Shown: piece by piece, positions 26,056-39,271 of the stretch
How the letters are laid out: the number at the start of each line of letters is the position of its first letter
How positions within the stretch are numbered: the first letter of the stretch is position 1
Source: Paramacrobiotus metropolitanus
Lineage: Eukaryota; Tardigrada; Eutardigrada; Parachela; Macrobiotidae
Direction of reading: 5' to 3'
Assembly (NCBI RefSeq): GCF_019649055.1
Contig: NW_026570301.1
Location: 186,001 to 250,000, forward strand
DNA: 64,000 bases
The notes under the pieces: model-generated
Seen by the model: the letters and a program-made list of their open reading frames with translations, nothing else
What the model was told of the DNA's origin: nothing
Databases searched by the model: none
Program-made: the position numbers and the translations under genes

Positions 26056-29000
26056 GCAGTACTTGCAGTATAAACACGTTATAAAAAGGCATCCAAAATT
26101 TAAATCCTTCCTGTCGAGATGATAAGAAATTTTCAGGGAGCACAGGCCTTGCAGCGTTTCGCTATAAAATCCCTTTTATAATGAGAAAGAATATTTTATA
26201 AGGTTAGTTTGATTTCAGACGTCAATTTCTTGAAAATAAACGCTTATTTTTCCTTATTACGCGTTTTCAGCGCTCATCAAATTTTCTTTGGCCTATTTCG
26301 TTCATGATGCCTTAGCACGGATGCTTTATAACAGCGCGCTGGCATCGTGCCGAGGACGCCTTGCCTTAACAATTAACTGGCCTTAGCCGCACATGGGAAT
26401 GGCTTTTCTGGTGCTTGATACGCAATTAGGTTACAAGTGGTAATAATTACGAAGATATGTGCCGATCGCGGCAATTGGTTGACCGCAAACAAGAACTCAT
26501 TTCGAAGAAGTAATGCGCTCACGCGAGAAAGGCTCCCTTGAGGATAATTGCTAATGTGCACGGGCAGCCAGCGCCTGGAAATTCTTGATTGCATTCCATG
26601 AGTAAAGAGTATGTACTACTGTATATGAGCAATATCAAGACACAAGATCTGTAATAAAACTACGTATTGAAACACCTGTTTGATCATTCGATACAACAAA
26701 CTACAGATCTGTAGAAAACGAAAAAAAATGCTAACGCGTTCGCATTGAGCATTGCCTGAAAACTGCGTTTCATGGACTTTTTTTCTGAAGTTGCTTCGCG
26801 GTCGTTTCCCACGTACCGGTGCCGGTACAGTTTGGATCTCAAGATGACCTTGAAAATGCATGAAAATCACGGTTCTTATGGAATGGCTCAGTCTCCCAGC
26901 AAAAAATGATGTCTTGTGCAGAATCAGAATGATGTCTTGTGCAGAATCAGCTGGTGCAGGCATTTAGAACCGGCGAAATTGTGGAATCCGTGCAAAAAAA
27001 GCTGGATAGCAGTCGAATTCGATAAAAACGTTCAAAACATGCGTTTTAAACAACTTGCGATTCAAGAGCGTTCTTCAATGCCAACCAAAATTTAACAGTA
27101 AAACGCCCGTTTAAAGGAAATTTAACGGTTTGATTTTCATTGCAGTGGTAATGCTCAAGATAAGTTGACACTATGTAACATTTACTAAGTCAAACTAATG
27201 CAAACTATTGATTTTAGGATGAAGCCTCCACGTACCACCTATTTACTTTTATGACTCCTAGTACAAAGTTTGGCTTCTACCTAATATTACTTACTTACAC
27301 TTATTACTTACACAACACCAGTTTGGACTCCGTATACCAGCATTTTCACAATTTACGATCAAACTAGAAATTACTGTAGTATTGTCAATGGCTGAAGTAC
27401 ATACAAACTGAAATACTGATTAACGCTACTAAATACAGATAAACCTAATAATATCTCTTAAGCGATTCAGTGTAGTGAAGCACGTTGTGGTATACATGAA
27501 TTGCATACGCTACATGGATGGGGTACTGATATCATTCTTTACCCTTATCAGCAATCACTGGCTGTTGGTAAATATTCACAGGGATGACAAAAAACACCGA
27601 CTCCGCTTTAAAGCCTTAATAACTGACGGAATCTCTGCCCCCTCGCCAGCATAGTTTAATTAGAATTTTTGCCGAGAATGCGGTCAAATAAATGCTAACC
27701 TAATGCTTGATACTTTAATTTCAGAATTCGATATTAGAAATACTGTCAAATACATATACACAAACGCACAGGCATAAACACAAATACTAATCCAACATGC
27801 ACCCAAACCACAGATAAAAAATGAAATAAAATTCATGATGCCAAAATTCAATTTTAGAAAATGAAACCTTCTTCCAGTTCATGCCTGATTGCTTTAACTG
27901 AGCACCAACTTAGCCACTACATCTGCTTATCAACTGTGTCATATTTTACATACCAAGATTCTTATTGACAATTTTCTACTCAACCAATTCTACATAGTAC
28001 ACAAAATTCTGCCAAATTTCTTTTTACAAATACAGTTTCAAAATACTTGAATAGCTTCGATACCCTAAAAGATGAACTTGAACTTAATAAAGCGCCAGTT
28101 AAGAGGCTATCCAAACATACATGCGCCGAATCATACGGACCGTTGCATCCATCTGTTTCTGATGTTCCATTTTATTTTACAGATCTCTTAACAATATTCT
28201 TTGGCAACATTAATTCGGCTGGATATTTTAACATTAACTCTACAATTCATCAAATACTTCTATCTCGAAAAAGCCCTTACGAAAAATGTTTACCAAACAA
28301 CCAACTGATGCTCAGAGTTATGCGCCAAATCTCGTAAACCAGCTTTCTTTACCTACTAGATAACTACTGTATAAAATCTCTACAGTTACTGAAACAGCTC
28401 AGTTCCTCACTGAAACGGCTTAATCAAACGCATGACTTAATCCACCTATTTGTTATGTCAAATTTTTTCATGACAAAGTTTTATTGCAAAATCTCGAATA
28501 AATTTCAGGGAGAAAATGATTCATCCGCAAAAATGATTCATCCCAATTAACCCATCCTAAACGTTTCCTTCTAATATTATTGTACGGCACTGTAAACCGC
28601 GTGTGGCAACTCATTGATGCTCTACAGTAGTATATGTTACATAGGCTAGTATAGGCTCGTATAGGCTGTGTAAAGGTTAATCCAATTTCATTTTTTTTCT
28701 TGTTACATACAGAGAAGAAAATTAATTATATGTTATTTATATGTTATTTGTATTAAAAATATTAGGTATGTTTTTTTCCTTGTTACATTCAGAGAAGATA
28801 ATTACACTATACAACGAAATAAGAAATTCATAAGAATTATGAACCGGACTACCAACTATCATCAAAACCTTATTAAATGCAAACAGAATGATTTTGATAA
28901 CTTCAAATAAGAATCAACAATACTACTACTACAAGTGTTACTTCAACTGTGTGCCAACTATAAATTCGAATTGTGTAATCTTATTAATTATGTTTGCTCA

Positions 29001-30018
29001 ACGACATAACAGTCAGTCATTCCACTACGGCCAGTATTGCACAGTCAAGAATTAAAAAATTGTGCAATGGTATTAGGGTAATATCGTACCGTGTACCTTT
29101 TCATGTCGATTAGCACTAACTGACCACCAAAACATGAAACTAATTATTTACAATATACAGTATTAAATTTATATCTCAATACCGCTATCGACCACGACAA
29201 AATTGAGAATCAGAGTTGTTAAATAAAAACTCTGTATCTTAATCCGTCGCAGTGAAGAACTCTGAGTGAAAATTCTATATCCTGGAAGCTCTGGAATCCC
29301 TGTCGGGAACCCCGAAGAATCGTATGTGGTTATCCAGCCGACGTTGAGGAGACGAATCCGAAATCCATGGCGTGTCTCCAGATGGCAGTAGAGAAGGGAA
29401 CACAACGCCAGAGGCAGATTGAAGCAGAGGCGAACGAAAAGATTTCTCAGAGAGGAATGTTCCACCAAGAAGTGACCTTTGATCACGAATTAATGAGAGG
29501 AACTGCAGCTACCTGTGTACCACTTTACTGCAGTCAGAGAACAACTACCCGTACGATTAATAGTCGATGTATAGAAAAATTTAGGAAAACCGCATAGAAT
29601 CGAGAAATCTCCGACTTCATTCAACTGACACATTGCGCTTGACTTATGTAACTTACTTCCAGATGTAGACTTCCAAATGCGCGCGGGCAGCCTGCATATA
29701 TACTGTAAGACAAAAAAAATGTAGTAGCTAGCAATCGGCTTAGATTATTCTAAGCTGTGAATACATTTAAAATGCAATAAGGGGCATGTAGTCAAACAGT
29801 AACTGGGTCATCGTGCTTGTGAGGCGGTTACTGCAATCCAGTTTAGGGGACGCATGTAACCGTCCAAAACAACCGGTCGTGTGGGACGACCGCCGGTCGT
29901 TTCAGCCCTAAACCTTTTGAAACGACCGGGGACGACCGATACGACCTTCGTAAATTTTGCCCTACCAAATTTTTTTTGCGTTTTCGGTTCGAGAAGAAAT
30001 CGAATGCGTGTTAATGTG
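26056..30018. other. Long AT-rich intergenic stretch
   Basis: No supported gene. It contains a perfect 23-bp tandem duplication at 26905-26950 and a decayed relative of the 7.1-kb foldback element near 27215-27350. A short GTCGT/ACGACC inverted motif cluster lies near 29873-29945. ORFs at 28047-28337 and 29169-29597 have no recognisable domain. Confidence 0.45.
26905..26950. repeat. 23-bp perfect tandem duplication
   Basis: Bases 26905-26927 are repeated exactly at 26928-26950 (AATGATGTCTTGTGCAGAAT plus CAG). Confidence 0.9.
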
Positions 30019-30146
30019 TATCCAGTCGTTTCTGCCAGAGTGTAATTTCGGGTCCAATCGTTTCTGCCGGAGTGTAATTTCGTATCCGGTCATTTCTGTC
30101 GGAGTGTAATTTCGGATCCAGTCGTTTCTGACGGAGTGAAATTTCG
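30019..30146. repeat. Tandem array, four copies of 32 bp
   Basis: Four consecutive 32-bp units of the form TATCCAGTCGTTTCTGCCRG followed by AGTGTAATTTCG, diverged by a few bases each. The array ends about 35 bp before the large foldback element begins. Confidence 0.85.
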
Positions 30147-30180
30147 TATGAAATGTAACATTAGGCCTTTTCCCAAATCT

Positions 30181-30901
30181 CTACTCGTATGGTCGTTCAA
30201 GTGAAACACTATGATAAGTGAATGAGCGATGGTTGTTCAAGTGAAACACCCGAAATATTAAGTTCCCCAAACCGATTTTCTTCCGGTTTTTTTCTTTATC
30301 CAATTAAGGAGGATTTACTCTTTACAGAGTACTTGACATTTTTAAAAAAGCTTGAAACGTTTTCTTGCAATTGCGTCGTAAAGAAATCAGTGACGAAAGC
30401 GCTTTAGCCACGCCACATATGAGCCACTGCACTAAGCTCATATAATTCGAGTCGCCGCCGTACATGTGCGGCTGTGAGATCGCCGTGTTAGAAGTTAATT
30501 TCGTTCAGCTTGATTTCTGTTTAATTTAAGTTTTTCTTCATTTCTTCAAAGTTGATGTCTTTAAACTGAATTCGAGCTCCTCTAAATTAACTTCTAACAC
30601 GGCGATGTCACAGCCGCACATGTACGGCGGCGACTCCATTATCTGAGCTTAGTGCAGTGGCTCATGTGGCGTGGCTAAAGCGCTTTCGTCACTGATTTCT
30701 TTACGACGCAACTGCAAGAAAACGGTTCAAGCTTTTTAAAAAATTTCAAGTACTCTGTAAAGAGTAAATCCTCCTTAATTGGATAAAGGAAAAAACCGGA
30801 AGAAAATCGGTTTAGGGAATTTAATATTTTGGGTGTTTCACTTGAACGACCATCGCTCATTCACTTATCATAGTGTTTCACTTGAACGACCATACGAGTA
30901 G
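30181..30901. mobile_element. 720-bp foldback element with ~320-bp arms
   Basis: The left arm, about 30181-30501, begins CTACTCGTATGGTCGTTCAA. It is the reverse complement of the right arm, about 30584-30901, which ends ATACGAGTAG. Divergence is about 5-8% by eye, and the centre is about 80 bp. Both arms contain the same 61-codon frame (plus 30222-30407, minus 30675-30860), which is therefore a mirror image and not independent evidence for a gene. Each arm ends with an internal duplication of GTTCAAGTGAAACAC. This is a non-autonomous foldback or MITE able to form a very long hairpin. Confidence 0.85.
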
Positions 30902-32071
30902 CGCATCTCGCTACGGTACAGGACACCATCCTCCCTCAACAGGAGATACTCGATACGGTATGTCGGTTCTCGCTTCGCATACCTGGTTGCCCGTGAAAAG
31001 ATTCGGAACGGGGATGTGCTCGGTATCCTAATGCGTCCCGTATTCACAACTCTCTGATGCGGTATCCTGCGAACCGTCATTCAAAATCCGTACCTACCCC
31101 GCGTCTCATATCAGCCAAAAATTATGCGCGCGGTTTCTACGCTTACCCTGAAATACAAAAACAAACGGTACGGTACTCGAAGCCACCTCCAGAGGTGGTT
31201 TTCCCGTGTTTCTTTCTGCAGAATGAGTGAGAATTTTTGAAGATTGTGTGACGATACCTTTTTCGAGTTATTTATTGAAAATGAACGATGCTTACGCTCT
31301 GTATATGTATTTTTCATTCTCTGTTCATTTTAAAATGCCAATTAAATGCACATACGAAATGGGATCTTCATAAAACAATAATTAAACTTCCACTTATTCC
31401 AGCTCGGCAATATTAATAGACCAATGACAACATAATGCAGAATTAGCTTCATAGAAGCGGAATGGACGGAGTACGGAGTTTACGGACTATGATGCCAAAC
31501 AAAAATTTTCAATCCGGGAAACAATCATTTTCACAGTTCAAGACTAGAAAATAATTAGAATGATGTCATAAAAGCAATAAACCCAAGCAGTGGCGTAGGG
31601 AGTCAAGGGGCCAAGGGACCATGCCCCCCCCCCGAAAAAGGAGAGGCAGTTTGTTACTGGCCCCACTAAAAAAATTCAGTGGCCCCGGGCTGCTTCGCAG
31701 CCCGGGGCACTGCAATTTGCTTTCGGAAAACGCTGGAATACGTGTTGGACATGTTTTGGAAAACGTTTTTTCGGAAATAAACATTAACCCGGACATTTAA
31801 TTTAACGAAATGGCTACGCGCCTGAGCCTCCCGCGCTATAAGTTTTGGCTACGTGCGAGAGTATCTCGCGCTATGAGTATTGACTACGCGCGAGAGTTTT
31901 TCCTTGCACAAAAAAAAAGTACCAACAAACAGTTTAAATCAGTGCGTTTGTCACCACATGGCAACCAAAAATTACGGGAAGGTCACCTTTTAGTGCAAGA
32001 AATAAAAAAATCTGACCGTACCGGCATTTTACATTTTCTGATAATAAAAGTATTCACAACCATCAGCCGAT
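30902..32071. other. Repeat-rich intergenic stretch
   Basis: Contains a poly-C run near 31624 and a perfect 12-bp-stem hairpin with a 3-base loop at 31682-31708 (GCCCCGGGCTGC arms). At 31840-31905 there are repeats of the form GGCTACGYGCGAGAGT. The segment TGACTACGCGCGAGAGTTTT near 31878 recurs near 39387. No supported gene. Confidence 0.5.
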
Positions 32072-32851
32072 ATGGCCTCAGAACTTAAAGTGGGAAATAG
32101 ATACGAATCCTACGCGGAGGTTTTTCCTTACTGTGAAAACAGCGCTGCGCGGATCAGGACGATCGATTGCCAAACGTTTCCATCTAACAGAGTGCATCGA
32201 GATTGTGATGTCCGTCATTGACCATAAAGCCAACCTTGCAAAATGTTAGGATTACATCAACATGGCAAAGACGATGATACTACACAAATTCCAAATTCCA
32301 CAAAAATCGGATTGGCGATCGAGGCAAAGGTCACTGACTTTGCCGCTCGAGTCATCAGAGGACAGTGCGTCTTGTACTTGAAGAAAACATACGAAGTAAA
32401 CCCTGGAGCGGAACGAGGAAGCTGGGTAGTCGCTAATACCAAAGGCGGAAGAACTTACGAGGTAAATGCGTCTGCTTCTTTGACCGGTGCTCAGTACGTT
32501 ACTTGTGAAAATTTACAGGTGACTGGGCGACTTGATCAGCCAACCCGGTGTTTCGTGTGCAACTGCTACATCAACTGCTCGTTCGGACTGCTTTGTCGGC
32601 ATATATTTCACGTGCGCCGAGAAGAAGATCTGAACCTGTTTTCGGTATCTAACATGTTGCCACGATGGCTCCGCAATAATCCGGCGGCAAATCACCCAGT
32701 TAATGTTTATCCCCGAGACCCCGAATGCTGGATGCCCATGTTTAACGGCGTAAACCACTACGTTTGCGCGCTGTACAACTGTGACAGCCTTTACGTCATG
32801 CCATTAAACTTTCCCTGCAAACATTTAAAACTATTATTCTACTATTTCTAA
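32072..32851 (+). pseudogene. FAR1/MULE-derived SWIM-domain protein remnant
   Basis: The frame 32072-32221 encodes an N-terminus resembling FAR1/ZSWIM3-type proteins (ELKVGNRYESYAEVF) and then stops. A second frame, 32243-32851, encodes the C-terminal end with a SWIM-type zinc finger, CFVCNCYINCSFGLLCRHIF, followed by a PRWLRNN motif like the RW that follows SWIM in this family. The large central transposase/RNase-H-like region expected between them is missing. This looks like an internally deleted, decayed copy of a Mutator-like transposase or a domesticated derivative. SWIM fingers bind DNA or protein. Function is unlikely given the stop and the frame change. Confidence 0.55.
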
Positions 32852-35800
32852 TAGAATTTCTATCAATTTTTGCAGCAAAATTCCTTGTTGGCTGCGCGCG
32901 AAAATTGGCATCTGATATAATTTTTGACCCTGCACCTGGTTTTACGCACAAAGGTCACGCACAGGCGCTACATCCGTAGTAGAGGTGCACCCCCAGGGCT
33001 GAACCTTGGGATGCCCCAGTGATAAGTACACACCCAGGGAGGACCTTCAGATCTGTACCCTTGAGTACACCCTTATTATGTAGGCTTGGCTCGCCTTGGT
33101 CGCCTTCAAAAACGAAAGCTCCCCACGAAAGATACTTGGGTTACCCAAGTATCGAAATTCCTGAAATCTTTCGCCGAGAACACATATAAAAACTGGTAAG
33201 CAGTGCGATATGCGATCGGAGCGATCACGGTGGGACGCAAATACAGCGATATGTGGCAAAGGAGCCAAAGCTGAAGATTCGATACAAGAATCCGAGAGCG
33301 GGCCCCGTTTCGATATGCGTAACCTGTACTGTACCATGGTGGTGCGCACTAAAGATTGTCCCATTTCTGTACTGCAGCGAAACTAGCAGAATAATAATCC
33401 ACAATAATATTGCACCGGCAAAAATACTAACGCAATTATATGCCAACATAATTATCAAAAGCGTTTATGTAATAGCAGGAAGAAAGCCCTAAACACGGCA
33501 TTACGCTAACGGTAATTTAGCATTAACGGCAACGGCTTCAAACGGCTTTTTTGGACGGCAAATAAAAATGGAGAAAGCAAAAACGCAAAGGTTTCACGAC
33601 GGTAAAGGTAAAGCTCAAAAACGCAAACTGAAACGGCAAAGGCAAGGTCGGCCAAATTCTTTTTGCCGCCCTGGGCGGCAAAGTGAATTTGGCCGACCCG
33701 TGGTAGAATGAGCTTCCAGTGGTGATATAATGCTATACGACGGAACAGAATATGATGCCTTAGGATGTATACAAGCTCGTCGAGGAACTGACGGAGTACA
33801 GAAATAGGCTGTGCACGCTTTAAAGCGTTATATTGGCATTCGATCGATGGCCACTGCACTACATTCATCGCGATAATAATTATGCAGTGTACTGTAATTC
33901 TGAAATAAGTATATTATGTACGAGTAAAACAACAACAAAAGAAATGATAATAATAAATATATACATATTTGACTTGCGCTGGCCCTGCCTAATGCACGTA
34001 ACGCGTAAAAAATTGGGAGTTGCGCACCGTGGTATGTAGGTTGGCTCTACCCATAAACGTTGACGCAACCTAGAATCTTGCGCCCATAATTTCTCGACAA
34101 GCTTGTACACGGGTATAAAGTAAAACAGATATGTAGGACAAGACTCTGCTTATCGTAGGTTACAGTGTCAATAAATCAAAGGAGAAATAGTAGCACCTCT
34201 GCAAGACAAGTCTCTGACCTCCGCTCTGCTTTCCAACGGTTTCTTGTCCGACAAATTACTGATTAAGCAAGTTTTTGACCGACATATTGCCGAACGGCAA
34301 ATCGCTTTTTTACAATTTTGCTGCCTCACTTCTTGTATAAGCCATTTCTTTGCCCGACAGTATACCCGAAGGTTTCGTGAATGTGCAAGAATTTGATACC
34401 AATACTATGTGCCGGGGCATTTTCTTAAGTTAGATGACCGGATGCGGGTGCCACATTTGCATACACTCACGAAAACTGTACCTTTCGCGCTTTCCCAAAT
34501 ACGTTTTCATATGACTTTATTGCATTCTGTAGCCAGACGATTTGTAGAAGTTGATCTGAAACTGTTTGTGCGCGGAACATCCAGTTGGGAAAATATGGGT
34601 GATACCGGCGCGTCGCATAGACTGTAATATAGCTCTGTGTAATACATAAACCTGGATAGCACATACGGTTTTGCTTTAACCGAAGGTGTATTTAGAAACC
34701 AGGTTTCACTGTACACACAGTGAAGCTTTTCGTGTAAATTAGCGACTGGTTACCATATAGCGGGTTACATCCCTTAACGACTAAATCGTGTGTCAGACAT
34801 CTCGAGCGTCCTGACGTTTGTTTTGATTTGTCACCAGCGAGTCAACGCTGTCCTGGTAACTTTTTGAGCCATACATTTGGTGACAATCGGGTGCAGCGAA
34901 CTAGTATCCTGTGCGTATTTTGTGTCCACAACTGCGCATGCCCCAACTAACAAACTGTTGGAGTAACCAACTCTGCGCACATCGGCTGCCAGTGAAAGTA
35001 CTCAGATGTCTTAGGTTTCCAATCACGTTTGTTGGCACCCATTCTTGGATGATGTTTAATTTGCTCCTGTCGTATAAAAAATTAGGTAGACCCAAATAAT
35101 ACACATCGCTTCAGACCGTTAGCCTAAACTTCAGTTTGCACAACTTCTCTTTCAATGCATTTTTAAACATCTCTTCCAGCAGCGGATCCTTTGCTCGCAC
35201 AAAAACAACCGTAGAGCAAACGATCTTCTAAAACGAGCAAACAGCAACAATTTTTACTAGTAAATTTACTTAAAAAAATTTTAATTTTCTTCAGTATTTC
35301 CTCAAGGACCGCTTAAAACGACTTTGAGAGTGTGGCGGCCAGTAACCGGTTGGATTGCGAATTGCTTGGTAATAACGTTGTTGATCGTTTCATTCACGCA
35401 GACGAAACACTAATGAAGTCGAAATAAAGTGTCTTCTACAAAAACGTGCCACTTGAAAAAGGTCACGGAATTTCCATGTTCGGCTAGGCAGCTGTGATAA
35501 CTTGTCCGTTCATTTTCTTCTCATTATCAATGCAGTGCGCGATGCATTCACTATGGTAATTATTACTGTTACCGCAAAGGAAGTAAGTAAGTGCAGACAA
35601 CGCACAAAGTTAAACACAGCAAATGATACGCATTAGTTCACGTAAGTGGTATGTTCGATGTAGGAAGAGGACATTGGTTACTACAACGTAGAAGGCTTTT
35701 TGCGGCTCTCGACTTCCGTACCCATCGGTGCAGTTTTCGGGGGCTTCTCGGTTTCCTTCGGAGAACGTCCTGCTTCGAGGTTCGAGGTGTATCATTACAA

Positions 35801-36879
35801 GAATTATAATGCACTTTCGCAAATATTTCACAGTGTTAGTTGTCTTTAGTCGAACAAACTGCATTCCATACAGTGGTACTTATGGACCGTTATGGTTAAT
35901 TGATTATTAACCGTGCTAGGGTGTCTCAGACACCGTGTCTGTCATAAAATAGATTTTTTTGAACAATGTAAAAATTGAACCACTGTGTACTATGTAATAC
36001 TGTGGATTTGCTAAAGCGTAAAAATATCAAGGTGCCGTTTTTGTGGTAACACGGACCGCCCCAATGAGATTTCATTGCAACCTGTTTTAGGCATTTGATG
36101 TGACTCATGTAGGTAACAAAGACAAGGCCCCGTAACTGATTGCACCATGCACATCCATGGATACATACTTTACAGTTCACAAAACGTTGTAAGTATATAA
36201 CGATCGCAATTAAAGGAACCGGATATTGGCTCTCATTTAAGTCAAGTACATTCGTAAGTTGCGACAATTAGTCACTGCGCCCAAGTTGTTCAAGCCGAAC
36301 GAAATAAGGACCCTGTAACGTGCACACCGATATGTAAAGCCTTGGGGACAGCAATAACAAAGTCCACAGGGATCCAGATACCTAGTAAAGTACCTTTACT
36401 AAAAATGACCCAGTAAAGTCTGGAACGGCGATTAGACTGTCACTAGGGACGCCCTTTTACTATATATATATAAATAATATAACCAGTTTTGTTACGAAAC
36501 GTGCATTACAACGGCTCATCGTCTTTGAAGCCTAAACTAAACTAAACTTCAGTGCATCAGACGATATTGCAATATGGCGGACACGGTTGGTGTTTATAAT
36601 AATCAAAATTAAAGGTTTTTGTCGTTTTCTTCTTACATTCAACCCTATGACCTGGCCATACTTTGCTTAGACATTACTGTGCTTTACTGCATTTAACTAC
36701 TTGCATATCGTTGGTATTCTAACCTTTAATGTTCTGGTTTATTTAACACTTGGTTGTCGACATCCAGTATTAGGGAACACTCTCCCGTTGAAAGAAACAA
36801 TAAATTACTGTACGTAAATTTTTTGATGTGATGTTTTTATTTCATAAACGCGAGTACAATAAAGGTTGAAAAGGAAAAA
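32852..36879. other. Long intergenic stretch, no supported gene
   Basis: Only chance-level ORFs. A simple AACGGCAA / AACGCAAA-rich run lies at 33505-33650. Words of the CGACAxxTTGC type at 34240-34360 resemble those near 3.8-4.6 kb. A short TA repeat is near 36461. Confidence 0.45.
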
Positions 36880-37116
36880 TCACAACAACAAAATTTCAGT
36901 TACAGCTGCCGCTCCATCCACTGTTCCGAGTACTGAAGCTGCGTTGCCCCGCTGAACTTCTAGTGACAACCGTTGGCGGAGGAATTCATGGGAGCAAGGT
37001 TCACCGTGTGTAGCTGAAGTCGTTTTCCGATTTCTTTCACTAAGAGTATTGGCTAGCTTCCCCCATGGCCCAAGAGTTTCGAAACCTAGTGGAGTGAAGA
37101 AATATGTACCCTCCAA
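36880..37116 (-). mobile_element. 3' fragment of a non-LTR retrotransposon ORF2
   Basis: The 78-codon frame contains TPLGFETLGPWGKLA, then HEFLRQRLSLEVQRGNAASV and LGT. This reproduces the characteristic C-terminal tail of reverse-transcriptase proteins of L2/CR1-type LINEs (pattern PLAFETLG-WG ... F-QRLS-A-QRGNAASILG). Nothing upstream on the minus strand carries the polymerase domain, so this is a 5'-truncated insertion, as is usual for LINEs. The ATG is not a real start. Confidence 0.6.
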
Positions 37117-38052
37117 CTAAGATTGCCGCTTTATCTCGAGGATCGAGCAGCGCTCACTGAACCCAAAAGGGTCAAGAAGGCCACTGTTACGTGAAACATT
37201 GTGCTCAGCTGGGTTTCCTCAGCGACCGTTACCAGCAAGCCTCTCATCTGCGCATGATGAAACATCGATGTCCTATAAAACCTGCCGCGACGACCTTTTG
37301 TGGGATAACGGTGACTACTGACCACCAGTCCTATGTAAACACCCTCGCCTCCATCTGGAACGAGCTTCCTTTGCAGCCGACAGCCTATGTCACATTAAAA
37401 GCCTTTTCAGAAGCCCTTGAAACCGTGAAGTTATATGAGCTGCCATCGGTCGAAATCTTTAAAGCCAGTTTTTACTCTAAATAACGCTTATCTGCGCTTT
37501 TTTCTTTCTCTTGGTTGTGGTCAATGGGTCCTTTATTAAGTATGTACTGCTACTTCTATGCATAAACGGTTGCGACCTAGTTGAAAAGTACAGAAAGGCG
37601 ATTACGTGCGTAAGTGTCCTTGCTTTCCTTTTTCCCACGATTTCTTTTGAAAATGCTTTTTGAAAATTTGAATTAATTTAACTGTACGTGAGTTTTGGTT
37701 TTATGCATCGACCCCAGCGCGATCGTCTCCCTCCCTTTTTTGCACACGATAGCGTCAACTTATCGCAACCGAGAAAAAAAAAAACTAATTGCCATCTTTA
37801 TGTCTCTTCTTGTCTCTTAATGTTACTGCAGCTGATCAGAAGTACTAAACTGATGTTTTCGTGTTTTTGCTGAAGAATGCTTTGTGTTTTGTTTTGCACT
37901 TTTCAATGTTAGATTGCTATGTCAGTATGTCGTTTCACGACTGTTGTCTGTAGCCTAGAGGGGGCAAATGCTCCGTGCAAAGGACAATAAACTTCCATTA
38001 TTATTTTTTTTATTATTATGATCCCGAACGATCTCCTTTGTAAGACACTTAC
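37117..38052. other. Intergenic between LINE fragment and broken transporter-like gene
   Basis: Bases about 37117-37140 (minus strand GAGATAAAGCGGCAATC) match the start of the PRDKAAI segment of the pseudogene at 38.3 kb. A scrap of that gene thus seems to have been duplicated next to the LINE. A plus frame at 37191-37484 (97 codons) has a faint LINE-tail look (IWNELP) but is not supported. Confidence 0.35.
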
Positions 38053-38727
38053 GTGCTAAGCGTCCCAACCGACGGAAAAACACGCCCATAGACAGCGACC
38101 AAGCCGAAAAATAAAGCTCCATTATTCTGACGTTTAAGATTGGTACCATACCAATCTGCGGTAAAGCACCCGCTACGGTGTACCAAAAGGATACTGTATT
38201 GTTGCCATGGACAAGCGGAGCACCAGTGTATCCAACCAGCGACCGATAAGCGACCGTAATGCACTTCTCCACCGAACTGATGGACGAAACTAAAGAAAAC
38301 GGCAAATGCAGCTATCAAACATGTGATTGCCGCTTTATCTCGCGGTTCCAGGGATTTTACTAACAAATTGTGAGAGAGGGCCAGATGAGGTCGCAGATTG
38401 CGGAAACCCCATACTGCACCAGCGTACTACGCTGGCAAGATCAGACAGTACATGAACTTTGTGGCAGCTTCGACAACTTCGCTGGGTGAAGCAGTGAGGG
38501 AAGGTATTTTGAGGAATAAGTTATAGGTTGCCCCCGACATAAAGCAGTTCGCAATGAAAATCGTACTGTACCATACGCAGCTAATCAGGGTTTTCAGAAC
38601 GTGATGTGGTGGAGTCTGGTGGTGATCCCACGAGCCTAACAACTGCATTATCGGCAGCACAGTTGTGAACAAATCGGGAACAGCAAAGGCAGTTGAAAAG
38701 CCCATCATGTACAATGTCGGCAAAACC
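38053..38727 (-). pseudogene. Broken paralogue of the multi-pass membrane protein at 39.9-42.9 kb
   Basis: After a good acceptor (CTTTTTAG, exon starting 38727) the minus strand encodes hydrophobic helices (VLPTLYMMGFSTAFAVPDLF, ISCVWYSTIFIANCF). There is an in-frame TAG near 38430, then SLEPRDKAAITCLIAAFAVF. A frameshift near 38300 leads to further helices, ending at a clean donor (AC/GTAAGT at 38053). The order of helices and the PR-x-A-x-x-x-C-x-LI-x-A block match the intact gene just upstream (PRGAVVFCSLITAMMAG). The final donor also falls at the equivalent position (KLR/K versus RLA/R). It therefore appears to be a tandem duplicate inactivated by one stop and one frameshift. Confidence 0.45.
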
Positions 38728-39056
38728 CTAAAAAGCACAGTGAAAAGATATGCAGTAAAATGAATGTCCCGAACTTAAACTGAAATCGCATGCATACTCA
38801 ACCACTAAAACGTGCCCTTATTTCATTGAGAGGTTTTGCTGTATGCGCATTTAAGAGATATCATTCCGACATCGAATAGTGAACGTTGAGCAGTGCATTA
38901 CTTATATTGTTTTGACCGGAGCATAAGGGCGCAGGTCCATTGGGAAGCTCCCAAGATCTGCTTTATCTTCCCTCCCGAGTCGCAACCCGTGTTTACTCTT
39001 TCAGTGCACTAGCATTAATGAAAACAAATACTCACAACTCCAAGAAGTTAGTAAGT

Positions 39057-39271
39057 TACTGTACTGCTACCCTGCACTTGTCCATACTTTTGTACGGTAT
39101 GAGCCCACTGTACTGTAGGCGAGTGAGAGCTAAAGCCGCTCACGTTCAGTCAGGTGCCTGCAGTCTGCACGCAGTTGCAGGCCGTGTGTGTGAATCGTGA
39201 ACAGCGCTCATACAACGTACGTGCGCTTGCACTGCAAAATAAATGGACAAGTGCAGGGTAGCAGTACAGTA
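39057..39271. mobile_element. Small foldback element with perfect 29-bp inverted repeats
   Basis: Bases 39057-39085 (TACTGTACTGCTACCCTGCA then CTTGTCCAT) are exactly reverse-complementary to 39243-39271. The roughly 157 bp between them shows further weaker mirror symmetry (TACGGTATGAGC versus GCTCATACAACGTA). It has MITE-like structure and no ORF. Confidence 0.75.

Noticed and set aside
37191-37484. 97-codon frame with a LINE-tail-like IWNELP motif
   Set aside because: Similarity is too weak and on the strand opposite to the convincing LINE fragment.
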